The notes: generated from the sequence alone by a model not told the origin. A stretch of DNA of 14,268 nucleotides from Deltaproteobacteria bacterium (GCA_019309245.1 JAFDGP010000033.1:1-14268); one strand, 5' to 3'; counted from the first letter of the stretch, positions 1-8,089 are shown. Program-made: numbers and translations.

Positions 1-594
1 GGTGGACCGGATCAGTTTGAGATTGCCCCGATCAGCGGCAAGGGTCAGGTATACCCTGGCAACCTCGGACACCACGGCAATCTGCGCGCTGCGGCGGGCC
101 TGTTCCGTAGCCAGGTATTCCTGCAGCGCCCGACCTTTCAGACTGCGGATAAGGCCGAAAAAATCGATTTCCCAGGAACTGATGCCCAGATCGACACGGT
201 ATTGCTTCAGGGTCAGCGCTTCCCCGAAACCATAGATATCGGGCAGACGTTGTTTGCTCCCGCTGCCCACAGCACTGACCTTGGGAAACAGTTGCGCCCT
301 CTGGACGCCGTAGAGGGCACGCGCCTTCTCCACATTCAGGGCGGCGAGCCGCAGATCCCGGTTGTTGTTCAAGGCCATCTCAATGAGCTTTTGCAGCCGT
401 GCATCGGTGAAAAATTCCTGCCAGCTCAGCTCCGGGACAGTCGGCGCTCCTGGTATCGCTTGGCCGTTCTTGTAGGCTTCACCCTGTGGCCACTTGTCTG
501 GGATCGGCGCTTTGGGCTGTTTGTATTTCGGAGCCAGGGAGCAGCCGCTCATGAAAACGAATACTCCCAGTGCGAGTAATATTTGCCTGCTCAT
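1..594 (-). CDS. RND efflux outer-membrane factor (OprM/NodT-like lipoprotein), partial
   Basis: This is the TolC-like outer-membrane channel of a tripartite efflux pump. Only the first 198 codons are inside the window; the 3' end is cut by the left edge. Translating the minus strand from ATG 594 gives a lipoprotein signal with lipobox MSGC (Cys18), followed by SLAPKY and the family-typical stretch 'SWQEFFTDARLQKLIEMALNNN' (broken here: SWQEFFTDARL, then QKLIEMALNNN). Next come 'NRDLRLAALNVEKARA' and 'SSWEIDFFGLIRSLK', both characteristic of OprM/CmeC/NodT outer-membrane factors. Its start lies one base beyond the pump gene's stop, and its AGGAGG ribosome site (about 604-609) lies inside the last codons of that gene, so the two are translationally coupled. 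It is the third gene of the operon. The family is clear; the substrate range is unknown. Confidence 0.9.
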   Translation of the reverse strand, partial: MSRQILLALGVFVFMSGCSLAPKYKQPKAPIPDKWPQGEAYKNGQAIPGAPTVPELSWQEFFTDARLQKLIEMALNNNRDLRLAALNVEKARALYGVQRAQLFPKVSAVGSGSKQRLPDIYGFGEALTLKQYRVDLGISSWEIDFFGLIRSLKGRALQEYLATEQARRSAQIAVVSEVARVYLTLAADRGNLKLIRST

Positions 595-595
595 G

Positions 596-3500
596 TTAGT
601 GCACCTCCTGGGGCCCGGTGGCGTCGATATGCTGCTCAGAGGCTGGCTCTGTTTTTTTCCTTTTAAACAGGCGCGAGACAAGAACAAAGAACATCGGGAT
701 AAAAATGAGATCGATGAAGGTGGCGGAGAGCATACCACCGCAAACAGCCGTGCCAATGGCATTCATTGCGCCGGCGCCGGCGCCGGTGGCGATGGCCAGC
801 GGCAGGACCCCGAAAAAGAAAGCCAGGGAGGTCATGATAACCGGTCGGAACCGCGTTTTAGCGGCGCCAAGCGTTGCATCGACGAGGCTTTCTCCATGTC
901 CCATCCGTTCTTTTATAAATTGAATGATCAGGATGGCATTTTTTGTCGAAAGGCCAAGGGTGGTAAGAAATCCGATCTGGAAGTAGACATCGTTTGGCAG
1001 GCCCCGTAGTGAAGTAGCCAGTATCGCGCCGAACACACCCAGCGGCAGCATCAACAGGTTGACAAAAGGGATGGTCCAGCTTTCATAAAGGGCCGCCACA
1101 CAAAGAAAGATCACGAAAATGGAAAAGGCGTAGAGGATAGGCCCTTGAGCCGTTGCCATCCGTTCCTGGTAAGAAAGCCCGGTCCAGTCAAAGCCGATCC
1201 CTTGGGGTAGCTTGGCTGCGATCTCTTCCATGGCGGCCATTGCCTCACCGGTGCTGTGACCCGGCGCCGGTTCGCCCCAGATGTTGATGGACGGAAAAGC
1301 GTTGTAACGCTCCAGCTTGGGCGAGCCCTGCGCCCAGCGCCCGGTGGCAAAGGAAGAGAAGGGAACCATCTTGCCCACGCTGTTGCGTACGTAGAGTTTT
1401 TCCAGATCCTTTGGCAGCATGCGATAGGGGGCATCCACCTGGATATAGACCTTTTTGACCCGGCCGGCCTGGATGAAGTCGTTGACATAGGCACTGCCGA
1501 AGGCCGCCGCGATGGTGTTGTGGATGGAGGTAATGGGAACCCCCAGGGCGCCGGCCTTGTCCCAGTCCACGTCGATGTGGTATTCGGGCACATCTTCCAT
1601 GCCGTTGGGCCTGACCCTGATCAATCTCGGATCCTGTGCAGCCATGCCAAGGAGCTGGTTGCGGGCCGCCATCAGATTTGTATGGCCCAGACCCCCGCGG
1701 TCCTGCAACTGAAAATCAAACCCGGTGGCCATTCCCAGTTCGATAACCGGCGGCGGCGGGAAGGCAAAGACCATGGCCTCCTTTATCCGGGAAAAAGCCC
1801 CCATGGCTCGGCCGGCGATGGCCTTGACCTTCAGGTCCGCCCGCTGGCGCAGCTTCCAGTCCCTGAGTTTGGCAAATCCCAGGGCCATGTTCTGTCCCTG
1901 ACCGCCAAAACTGATACCGGCCACTGACATGAAGGATTCCACCCCGTCTTTCTCATGCTCCAGAAAATAGTCCCTGACCCCGTTTATGACCTTTTCCGTC
2001 TGCTCCAGAGTCGAACCCGACGGCAGCATGGCCTGGACCAGCAGGATCCCCTGGTCCTCATCCGGGATATAGGATGTGGGCATCCGATGAAATAAGAATC
2101 CTACCGCCCCTACGATCAAGATATAGATCGACAGGTAACGCACTGTCCTTGAAAAAGAGCGGCCGACGATGCCCACATAAAAACTTCTGACCCGTATGAA
2201 GTACCGATCAAACCACCTGAAAAAGGGGCGCAGGAAAAAGACGGCATTGTCTGAAGGATGATGCCCGGCCGGTATCGGTTTAAGGAACGACGCGCAGAGG
2301 ACCGGGGTCAGGATCAGGGCCACCAGCACCGAAAGGAGCATGGAAGCGATGATGGTGACGGAGAATTGGCGGTAGAGAACCCCGGTGGAGCCCTGAAAGA
2401 AGGCCATGGGGCCTAAGACCGCCGAGAGCACCAGCCCGATGCCGATCAGGGCGCTGGTGATTTCGTCCATGGACTTGGCCGTGGCCTCCCTGGGAGAAAG
2501 CCCCTCCTCGGCCATGATCCGCTCCACGTTCTCCACCACCACGATGGCGTCGTCCACCAGAAGGCCGATGGCCAGCACCATGGCGAACATGGTCAGCATG
2601 TTGATGGAGAACCCGAAAGCCGCAAGAACAGCAAAGGTCCCCAACAGCACCACCGGCACCGCGATGGTCGGAATCAGGGTAGCCCGGATGTTGCCCATAA
2701 AAAGATACATGATCACAAAGACCAGCAGGATTGCCTCAAAGAGGGTCTTGACCACCTCGTCGATGGCCACCACGGTAAAGGGCGTGGTGTCGTAGGGATA
2801 AATTACCTTCATGCCGGGGGGAAAATACCGGCTCATCTCTTTGAGTTTTGCCTTGACGGCATTGGCCGTATCCAGCGCATTGGCGCCGGCGGCCTGACGG
2901 ATGGCCATGGCTGCAGAGGGTTTGCCGTTGTGATTGGCAACGACATCGTAACGCTCGGTCCCCAGTTCCGTTCGTCCGATGTCCTTTATCCGGACCACCG
3001 AACCGTCCGGATTGGTGCGAATGGGGATGGCGGCGAATTCTTCCGGGGTCTTGAGCAGGTGCTGGACGATGATGGCAGTATTCAGGCGCTGGCCTTCACT
3101 GGCCGGCGCTCCCCCGAACTGACCGGCGGAAACCTCCACATTGTAGGCCTTGAGCGCCCTGATGACATCTTCCATGGTCAGGTGGTAACTGGTCAGCTTG
3201 TCGGGATTGACCCAGACCCGCATGGCATACTGGGTTCCGAAATTCTCGACTTCACCCACACCCGGCACCCGGGACAGGATCTTCTCCAGGTTGGATTGGG
3301 CATAGTCCCTCAAGTCGTATCCGTCCATGCTGCCGTCTGCGGAGATCAGGCCCACGATCATCAGGTAGTTCCGGGTTGATTTACTGACCTTGACCCCCTG
3401 GCGCTGCACCACGTCGGGCAGGCTGGCCATGGCGAGCTGGAGCTTGTTCTGGACCTTGGCCCAGGCGAGATCCGGATCGGTTCCGGGGGCAAAGGTCAAC

Positions 3501-3775
3501 TCGACCCGGGACGCGCCGGACGAAGAGCTGGTGCCGGAGAGGTACAGCATCTTATCCAAACCGGTCATCTTCTGCTCGATGATCTGGGTCACGGTATTTT
3601 CAACGGTTTCCGCCGAGGCCCCGGGGAAAAAGGCATCGATGGCGATGGCGGGTGGTGCGATGGGCGGATTCTGCGAGACAGGCATCTTGTAGATGGCCAG
3701 TCCGCCGACGGTCATTATGATGATGGCAATGACCCAGGCAAAAACCGGACGGTCCAGAAAGAATCTTGATAACAT
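596..3775 (-). CDS. RND multidrug efflux inner-membrane transporter, HAE1 family (AcrB/MexB-like)
   Basis: This is a full-length 1059-residue proton-driven drug/solvent exporter; AcrB is 1049 residues. The N-terminus (MLSRFFLDRPVFAWV) is the canonical first helix. The proton-relay residues are present: Asp408-Asp409 in GLLVDDAIVVVENV (AcrB D407/D408) and Lys945 in GLSTKNAILII (AcrB K940). The TGAGAGAMNAIG motif near residue 997 covers the conserved TM11 threonine. Phenylalanines at 615, 623 and 634 fall where the AcrB distal binding pocket lies. Two copies of the large porter loop sit between TM1/TM2 and TM7/TM8. The ATG overlaps the adaptor gene's TGA (TGATG), and the stop is one base from the outer-membrane factor start, indicating one transcript. 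All catalytic residues are intact, so a working pump is expected. Substrates cannot be read from sequence. Confidence 0.96.
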   Translation of the reverse strand: MLSRFFLDRPVFAWVIAIIIMTVGGLAIYKMPVSQNPPIAPPAIAIDAFFPGASAETVENTVTQIIEQKMTGLDKMLYLSGTSSSSGASRVELTFAPGTDPDLAWAKVQNKLQLAMASLPDVVQRQGVKVSKSTRNYLMIVGLISADGSMDGYDLRDYAQSNLEKILSRVPGVGEVENFGTQYAMRVWVNPDKLTSYHLTMEDVIRALKAYNVEVSAGQFGGAPASEGQRLNTAIIVQHLLKTPEEFAAIPIRTNPDGSVVRIKDIGRTELGTERYDVVANHNGKPSAAMAIRQAAGANALDTANAVKAKLKEMSRYFPPGMKVIYPYDTTPFTVVAIDEVVKTLFEAILLVFVIMYLFMGNIRATLIPTIAVPVVLLGTFAVLAAFGFSINMLTMFAMVLAIGLLVDDAIVVVENVERIMAEEGLSPREATAKSMDEITSALIGIGLVLSAVLGPMAFFQGSTGVLYRQFSVTIIASMLLSVLVALILTPVLCASFLKPIPAGHHPSDNAVFFLRPFFRWFDRYFIRVRSFYVGIVGRSFSRTVRYLSIYILIVGAVGFLFHRMPTSYIPDEDQGILLVQAMLPSGSTLEQTEKVINGVRDYFLEHEKDGVESFMSVAGISFGGQGQNMALGFAKLRDWKLRQRADLKVKAIAGRAMGAFSRIKEAMVFAFPPPPVIELGMATGFDFQLQDRGGLGHTNLMAARNQLLGMAAQDPRLIRVRPNGMEDVPEYHIDVDWDKAGALGVPITSIHNTIAAAFGSAYVNDFIQAGRVKKVYIQVDAPYRMLPKDLEKLYVRNSVGKMVPFSSFATGRWAQGSPKLERYNAFPSINIWGEPAPGHSTGEAMAAMEEIAAKLPQGIGFDWTGLSYQERMATAQGPILYAFSIFVIFLCVAALYESWTIPFVNLLMLPLGVFGAILATSLRGLPNDVYFQIGFLTTLGLSTKNAILIIQFIKERMGHGESLVDATLGAAKTRFRPVIMTSLAFFFGVLPLAIATGAGAGAMNAIGTAVCGGMLSATFIDLIFIPMFFVLVSRLFKRKKTEPASEQHIDATGPQEVH

Positions 3776-4992
3776 CAGGCACCTCCGTCCTTGCTCTTTT
3801 GCGGCCGTGCCTCAGGTCCGGCCCCGGGTCCTCGCCTGGTTTTTGTTTCATTAAAAGGGACAGCCTTGACAACCGCACCGGGCCGAACCCTTTGCATCCC
3901 TTCGACGATCACCCGATCCCCCGGGGCAAGACCTGCCGAGACGAGCCATTTATCGCCCATGGCCCGGTCGAGGGTGAGCATCCGCTGCCCGACCTTGCCT
4001 TGGTTGTTCACGATCAGTGCGAAGGGATTTCCCTTGCGGTCTCGGGCAACCCCCTGCTGGGGAACAAGGATGGCCTGTTCCTTGACGCCCTCTTTAATAA
4101 CCGCCCGGACGAACATGCCCGGTAAGAGAACGCTTTCCGGATTTGGAAAGACAACCCGCAGGATGACAGATCCTGTCGTGGGATCTACCGTGACGTCGCT
4201 GAATTGCAGTGTCCCTTCCTCTGGATATGCAGTATCGTCTTCCAGGATGAGCTTGACCTTGTTTTGATTCGTTCCATCACGATTGAGACGGCCCTGTTCC
4301 AGGTGGCGCTTCAGACGCAGCAATTCGGTGGTGGATTGGGGCACATCCACGTAAATGGGATCCAGTTGTTGAATGGTTGCCAGGGCCAAGGGTTGATATG
4401 CCGTAACAATGGCGCCATCTGTCACGTTTGATCTGCCGATGCGGCCGGAGATAGGTGCGGCGACACGGCAGTATCCCAGATTGATACGAGCCGTCTCCAC
4501 CTGCGCTTTCCAGTATTCAATCTCGGCCTGGGCCTGTTTCAGGGCGGCAGCCGCGTCGTCGTAGTCCTGCTGGCTGACCGCTTTGTCGGCCAGCAATTCC
4601 TTGTAACGCTCCGCTCTCGACCTGATCGCGGGCAGATTCGCTTCAGCCCGACCCAGGGCGGCCCTTGCATTGTCGAGCGCCGCCTGAAACGGCGCCGGGT
4701 CAATTTGATAGAGGATCTGGCCAGCCTTGACATCAGATCCTTCCTCAAACAGGCGCTTCAGAATCAGGCCGCTGACCTGGGGCCGGATCTCCGCGACCCG
4801 GAAGGCAGCCGTGCGGCCCGGCAGTTCAGTGGTCAGCATGATTTTTTGGGTTTGGACCGTCACCGTAGACACTTCAGGAACAGGGCGCGGCGGCGGGGCT
4901 TGCTGGCGGCGGTCGCAACCTACTGTCAAGAAGCAGGATATCAAGGCTGTCGCCATTAGGGTTATAGAAACCATCTGATTGAAAAGTCGCAT
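3775..4992 (-). CDS. RND efflux periplasmic adaptor (membrane fusion protein, AcrA/MexA-like)
   Basis: This 405-residue lipoprotein bridges the inner-membrane pump and the outer-membrane channel. The signal peptide ends in lipobox TVGC (Cys26), followed by a proline-rich linker. The first half-lipoyl segment (RPQVSGLILKRLFEEGSDVKAG, split here as RPQVSGLILKRL and FEEGSDVKAG) is around residues 70-91. An alpha-helical hairpin rich in Ala/Glu (about 100-175, with LADKAVSQQDYDDA) docks to the channel. The second lipoyl half (AAPISGRIG) is at about 178-186. The beta-barrel and membrane-proximal domains follow, with the typical LLPGMFVRAV and QQGVARD. The tail is basic and polar. It is the first gene of the operon, with a GGAAGG-type ribosome site upstream. 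Expression probably starts at the minus-strand promoter near 5059-5087 and is controlled by the divergent TetR regulator. Confidence 0.95.
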   Translation of the reverse strand: MRLFNQMVSITLMATALISCFLTVGCDRRQQAPPPRPVPEVSTVTVQTQKIMLTTELPGRTAAFRVAEIRPQVSGLILKRLFEEGSDVKAGQILYQIDPAPFQAALDNARAALGRAEANLPAIRSRAERYKELLADKAVSQQDYDDAAAALKQAQAEIEYWKAQVETARINLGYCRVAAPISGRIGRSNVTDGAIVTAYQPLALATIQQLDPIYVDVPQSTTELLRLKRHLEQGRLNRDGTNQNKVKLILEDDTAYPEEGTLQFSDVTVDPTTGSVILRVVFPNPESVLLPGMFVRAVIKEGVKEQAILVPQQGVARDRKGNPFALIVNNQGKVGQRMLTLDRAMGDKWLVSAGLAPGDRVIVEGMQRVRPGAVVKAVPFNETKTRRGPGAGPEARPQKSKDGGA

Positions 4993-5048
4993 ATGCGTAT
5001 TTTCCCCTTCCTATTGACAAATTAAAAAATTTATCTCAAACTGCTATT

Positions 5049-5064
5049 TAAAATACCTATTTTA
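5049..5064. promoter_or_regulatory. Perfect 16-bp palindrome, candidate TetR-family operator
   Basis: TAAAATACCTATTTTA is a perfect inverted repeat (7+7 with a 2-bp centre). It contains the -10 hexamer of the minus-strand efflux promoter and ends close to its expected start site. This position and symmetry fit a TetR-type repressor operator. Assignment to the neighbouring regulator is inference. Confidence 0.5.
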
Positions 5065-5087
5065 GTTGACGAAGATAATTATGTCAA
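5059..5087 (-). promoter_or_regulatory. Predicted sigma70 promoter of the efflux operon
   Basis: Reading the minus strand, TTGACA (5087-5082) is separated by exactly 17 bp from TAAAAT (5064-5059). This is a full consensus -35 with a one-mismatch -10. Transcription would begin near 5052, about 60 bases before the adaptor start at 4992. It overlaps the oppositely oriented promoter, so the two should compete or be repressed together. Confidence 0.7.
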
Positions 5088-5091
5088 ACTA
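5063..5091. promoter_or_regulatory. Imperfect inverted repeat spanning both -35 elements
   Basis: TAGTTGAC (5063-5070) is mirrored by GTCAAACTA (5083-5091) with one extra base. The arms contain the facing TTGAC elements of the two promoters. It may be a second regulator site, or may follow simply from two opposed -35 boxes. Confidence 0.35.
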
Positions 5092-5095
5092 TAAT
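5066..5095 (+). promoter_or_regulatory. Predicted sigma70 promoter reading toward tetR
   Basis: TTGACG (5066-5071), an 18-bp spacer and a perfect TATAAT (5090-5095). It faces the regulator gene and occupies almost the same DNA as the efflux promoter. It is probably the original tetR promoter; about 600 bp now separate it from the regulator start at 5702. Confidence 0.65.
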
Positions 5096-5100
5096 TTTAT

Positions 5101-5689
5101 ATCACTGCTGTCCAATCAAAAAATTGGAAAATCTCGTAACATGCTGAGAATCGGCCAAATATTGACAAAATGGTTTGGGATCGATTTGAAATTGGGTTAG
5201 GGCTTTTGGTACTCCTATCGGTGTTTTCAAAAGAACATCGAAAGGAGACACTCAGTGCACCAAGGTCAAACCGTATTCTCCCAGATCATGGATTTTCTGC
5301 CAATCAAGAAGTTTCGCCAGTGTGTTGACCGTTATAGGGGTAATTTCCGTGTACATTCTTTTACATACTATGATCAATTTCTGTGTATGGCTTTTGCCCA
5401 GCTCACGTACCGCGAGAGCCTCCGGGACATTGAGTGCTGTCTGCGTGCGATGAGAGCAAAGCTTTATCATATGGGCATCCGGGGTAAGGTCTTGCGCTCT
5501 ACCATAGCCTATGCCAATGAAAATCGGGACTGGCGGATATATTGTGATTTTGCTCAAATTCTTATCGACCAGGCCCGTCAGCTATATGCCGACGATGATT
5601 TCGGCCTTGAGCTTAAAGAAACGGTCTACGCTCTGGATGCTACGATTATTGACTCTTTTGGTAGCAACTATGCTGCACCATCAAAGTTC
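5101..5689 (+). mobile_element. 5' fragment of an IS4-family (DUF4372-type) insertion sequence
   Basis: This block carries the upstream leader and the first third of an IS4-type transposase; everything after the first catalytic aspartate is missing. The outer left boundary is not directly visible. I place it just after the TATAAT at 5090-5095 because the AT-rich control region ends there. The right boundary lies between about 5660 (end of transposase similarity) and 5690 (ribosome site of tetR). No right terminal repeat is seen, so it is an inactive remnant separating tetR from its promoter. Confidence 0.6.
5255..5662 (+). pseudogene. IS4-family transposase, N-terminal fragment (DUF4372 plus first DDE Asp)
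   Basis: GTG 5255 is preceded by AAAGGAG at a good distance and begins MHQGQTVFSQIMDFLPIKKF. It continues through FAQLTYRESLRDIE and HMGIRGKVLRST, which are hallmarks of the DUF4372 N-terminal domain of IS4-type transposases in this lineage. The segment KETVYALDATIID (residues 121-133) carries the first catalytic aspartate (D128). Similarity stops there; a complete transposase is roughly 370-400 residues, so two of the three DDE residues are lost. There is no stop codon before tetR, so this piece reads in frame into the regulator (see 5702-6334). It cannot transpose. Confidence 0.85.
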
Positions 5690-5696
5690 AGGAGGA
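5690..5696 (+). promoter_or_regulatory. Ribosome binding site deciding the tetR start
   Basis: AGGAGGA lies five bases before GTG 5702. This strong site supports independent initiation of the regulator at 5702 even though the frame is open back to 5255. Confidence 0.7.
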
Positions 5697-5701
5697 ATCC
5701 C

Positions 5702-6334
5702 GTGACCAAACGAGAAGACGGCAAAGAAACCCGACGGCGGCTGTTGAGCGCTGCCTGCGAAGTGTTCGCCCAAAAAGGGTACCGTGATGCCAAGGTGGCG
5801 GATATATGCAAACTTGCTGGCGCTAACGTGGCCTCCGTGAATTATTATTTCAGAGACAAAGCCAGCCTTTATGCTGAGACTTGGCGACACGCCTTTCAAC
5901 AATTTAAAGAACCAGCATTCTCGGAGTTGGTGGACGGTTCACCGCAAGAGCGATTGCAGGTGTATGTCCAAACCCTCATGAAAAATTTTACCATGAAGGG
6001 GGAGTTAGGACATTTCAGCCGCCTCTACCTGATGGAACTGGTCAATCCTACTGGGTTAATCCAGGATGCCTGGCATGAATTGATCGATCCCCGGAGGCGG
6101 AAGCTACACGAGATTATCCGCGAGATAATAGGTCAAAAAGCGGATGATCAAAGCGTGCTATTTTGCGAATTAAGTATTATCAACCAGTGCCGCGTCCTTT
6201 TGACCATCAAACACAACGATTTGGAATACCTTTTGAATGAAACTCTCGACCCTGAGCTAATCAAGCGCTTGGCTGAGCATATCGCTGCCTTTTCCCTGGC
6301 AGGGATCAAGGCGGTTGGCAAACGCAAGACATAA
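5702..6334 (+). CDS. TetR/AcrR-family transcriptional regulator, CecR(YbiH)-like
   Basis: Predicted 210-residue repressor, probably of the divergent efflux operon. The N-terminal TetR domain covers residues 8-57 (RRRLLSAACEVFAQKGYRDA). The helix-turn-helix is at about 33-52 (ADICKLAGANVASVNYYF), including the family-typical VNYYFRDK before helix 4. The C-terminal part (about 80-200) is helical and resembles the CecR/DUF1956 ligand-binding domain. I chose GTG 5702 because of the AGGAGGA just upstream and because TetR homology starts there. The frame is nevertheless open back to 5255, so a 359-residue transposase-regulator chimera could also be made. The native promoter now lies about 600 bp upstream, beyond an IS fragment, so expression may be altered. 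The ligand is unknown. Confidence 0.88.
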   Translation: MTKREDGKETRRRLLSAACEVFAQKGYRDAKVADICKLAGANVASVNYYFRDKASLYAETWRHAFQQFKEPAFSELVDGSPQERLQVYVQTLMKNFTMKGELGHFSRLYLMELVNPTGLIQDAWHELIDPRRRKLHEIIREIIGQKADDQSVLFCELSIINQCRVLLTIKHNDLEYLLNETLDPELIKRLAEHIAAFSLAGIKAVGKRKT

Positions 6335-6560
6335 TCCTGTCGAAGTACGAAAGACGAGGAAAAGCTCATTCATCCACGGGTAAACCCTTTGTTCTGTCTT
6401 CGGCCGCATAAATTGTGATGTTGCTGATGAGCTATCTGCAAATTTGAAAAATTTCAGACGTTACGTGCTTGCTGCTTCTAACGCAAAATTTTGAAATAAA
6501 CTTCTTGGCAAGGCATTAGTGTTTGACGGATTTGACTTTGTTGGTGCCTTGGGGGATAAA

Positions 6561-6989
6561 ATGGATAAGACATTCGAAGCAATAATCCGATTCATCGAGG
6601 AAGAAGTGCCTTTTGACAAGTATCTCGGTATCAAGGTTGAGGAATTGAGGGAAGGATTTGCAAGGCTCTTTTTGCCATTCCGAGAAGAATTTATAGGGGA
6701 TAAACGCCGTCCGGCTCTTCACGGTGGCCTAATCTCTGCCCTTATCGATACTTGCGGTGGTACGGCAGCATGGACGCATTGTACCAAAGATGATCGGATT
6801 TCCACGGTAGATATAAGGGTTGACTACTTAAGACCCGGACCAGATGATGACATTATTGCAGAAGCGATCGTTCAGCGCACAGGCAACCGTGTGAGCGTTG
6901 TTCACACCAGAGTCTACGCTGCAAGTGACAAAAAAACAGTTATTGCGGAAGGTCGAAGTGTGTACAACATAAGACGTGTTGATTCGTGA
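6561..6989 (+). CDS. PaaI-family hotdog-fold thioesterase
   Basis: Predicted 142-residue acyl-CoA thioesterase of the PaaI/YbgC-like hotdog superfamily. The active-site region PALHGGLISALIDTCGG (residues 51-67) has the HGG turn and the aspartate (D63) on the central helix. The strand STVDIRVDYLRPG (81-93) is the usual continuation, and the C-terminal strand ends in EGRSVYNIRR. The frame is open from GTG 6519, but ATG 6561, with a GGGGGA box seven bases upstream, gives the normal family length and is preferred. The substrate cannot be told from sequence; in PaaI the substrates are hydroxyphenylacetyl-CoA-type thioesters. It stands alone, downstream of tetR on the same strand with a 226-bp gap, and the intervening AT-rich DNA shows no clear promoter. 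Confidence 0.85.
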   Translation: MDKTFEAIIRFIEEEVPFDKYLGIKVEELREGFARLFLPFREEFIGDKRRPALHGGLISALIDTCGGTAAWTHCTKDDRISTVDIRVDYLRPGPDDDIIAEAIVQRTGNRVSVVHTRVYAASDKKTVIAEGRSVYNIRRVDS

Positions 6990-7083
6990 TGGGCTTTGCG
7001 CATTTTGATAACGAAGATCACCACAATGACGGTTAAATATTGCTTTTGAGGACTGTCGGCCATGTTGTTTATGCAACATTAGG

Positions 7084-7283
7084 TTAAGATGCGAGGCGAT
7101 GGGCGCGCCGACGTACTTGTGTACTTCAAACGCCCACCAACAAAGCAGATGCGGTAAAATCGGCATCTCCGAAGGGCCAAGAAAACGAAGACAAAAATGG
7201 ATTTGCCTACGCCCAAGCCGGGTGAAAGGTTTCAACTGGCACTTTTCGGTTAACACACTGCAATCGCGTAAAAAGGATCCCAT
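7084..7283 (+). repeat. Structured dispersed repeat, copy A (both ends truncated)
   Basis: About 80% identical by eye to the cores of copies B (8107-8360) and C (13928-14182), starting at TTAAGATGCGAGG and ending at GGATCCCAT. Hairpin 1 is TGGGCG (7100-7105) with CGCCCA (7131-7136), enclosing GTAC-TTGT-GTAC. Hairpin 2 pairs 7145-7152 with 7199-7206, with one G-T wobble and one mismatch. The roughly 30-bp terminal inverted-repeat segments found in B and C are missing or diverged at both ends. Confidence 0.85.
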
Positions 7284-7585
7284 TGCTGGCAAATAATGGA
7301 CTTGTAACGGTTTCTGGCTTGTCTTGGCATGAATGGTCCAATACCATCGGAACGCCGCCTTGTCAGGTTGGTTACTTACTTACGGACGTCCCGGGAATCC
7401 CGGTCGACAAATGTGTTGCAAGGTGGGCTGTCCGTGGGCTATGAACTTGAGGTGGGCTAGACAGGGTCTTTCATGGATCGGGTTCTGTCGGGCCGAAACA
7501 TGTCCGCCGGACAATGGACGTCGTAAGCAAGGGCGCATAACCGGCTGCACAAGGATCCCTGCAACCTCGCGAGCATTTTCATGAC
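7284..7585. other. Intergenic stretch upstream of merR, no recognised gene
   Basis: Only short unsupported reading frames are present on either strand. Two small perfect palindromes stand out: CCGGGAATCCCGG (7391-7403) and TGTCCGCCGGACA (7501-7513). Neither sits in a recognisable MerR-type promoter with a 19-bp spacer. Nothing else is identified. Confidence 0.5.
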
Positions 7586-7999
7586 ATGACCATCGGAAAA
7601 CTGGCAAAACGGGCCGGGGTCCACGTTGAGACCGTGCGCTATTATGAGCGCCGCGGGCTGATGCCCAAGCCGAACAGACGTTTGAGCGGTTACCGGCAGT
7701 ACACGGACAAGGACCTGGAACGCCTGCTGTTTATTCGTGAGGCGAAGAACCTGGGGTTTTCACTGGACGAGGTTTCTCAGCTGCTTTCTTTGCGGGTGGA
7801 TCCAGTGACCAACTGCCGGGATGTCAAACGCCTTGCCCAGGCGAAAATCGAAGAAATCGAGACAAAAATAGCGGCCTTTCAAAAAATCAAAGAGGCCCTG
7901 ACCGGGCTCGTGCTTTCCTGCGAGTCCGGCCCGCCCAACAGCGAGTGTCCGATCCTGGAGGCCCTTGAGCCGAAGCGCTTCGGCAAGATCCGTTCATGA
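7586..7999 (+). CDS. MerR-family metal-responsive regulator with mercury-type cysteines
   Basis: This 137-residue regulator starts at ATG 7586 (MTIGKLAKRAGVHVETVRYYE). The winged helix-turn-helix covers about 1-70, with the family signature ETVRYYERRGL and GYRQYTDKDLERL. A dimerisation helix (about 81-110) follows, then a metal loop SCESGPPNSECPILEAL. Cys77, Cys112 and Cys121 sit at the same relative spacing (35, then 9) as MerR(Tn501) Cys82, Cys117 and Cys126, the ligands for Hg(II); CadR and ZntR space theirs differently. This favours a thiophilic soft-metal inducer such as Hg(II). No merT, merP, merA, P-type ATPase or other metal gene is adjacent, so the target promoter is unknown and may be elsewhere. 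Confidence 0.88.
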   Translation: MTIGKLAKRAGVHVETVRYYERRGLMPKPNRRLSGYRQYTDKDLERLLFIREAKNLGFSLDEVSQLLSLRVDPVTNCRDVKRLAQAKIEEIETKIAAFQKIKEALTGLVLSCESGPPNSECPILEALEPKRFGKIRS

Positions 8000-8077
8000 G
8001 AAAGCGGGGAACAGACGTGCTGGGAATCGAAGCGGGTCCTTCATGGTGGTGCGGGGTTAGGGTTTGTGCCTCCATTT

Positions 8078-8089
8078 CCCAAATCCACC
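8078..8089 (+). repeat. Extra copy of the repeat's terminal 12-mer before copy B
   Basis: CCCAAATCCACC recurs exactly 29 bp before the left end of copy B (8107). It may be a solo end left by an earlier insertion or deletion. Confidence 0.6.

Noticed and set aside
6370..6400. GGGT-AA-ACCC followed by TTTGTT, as a tetR terminator
   Set aside because: Four-base stem with a two-base loop and an interrupted T-run; too weak.
7970..7985. Perfect palindrome GCCGAAGCGCTTCGGC near the end of merR
   Set aside because: It is within the coding sequence, has no T-run after it and no loop, so it is not a credible terminator or operator.
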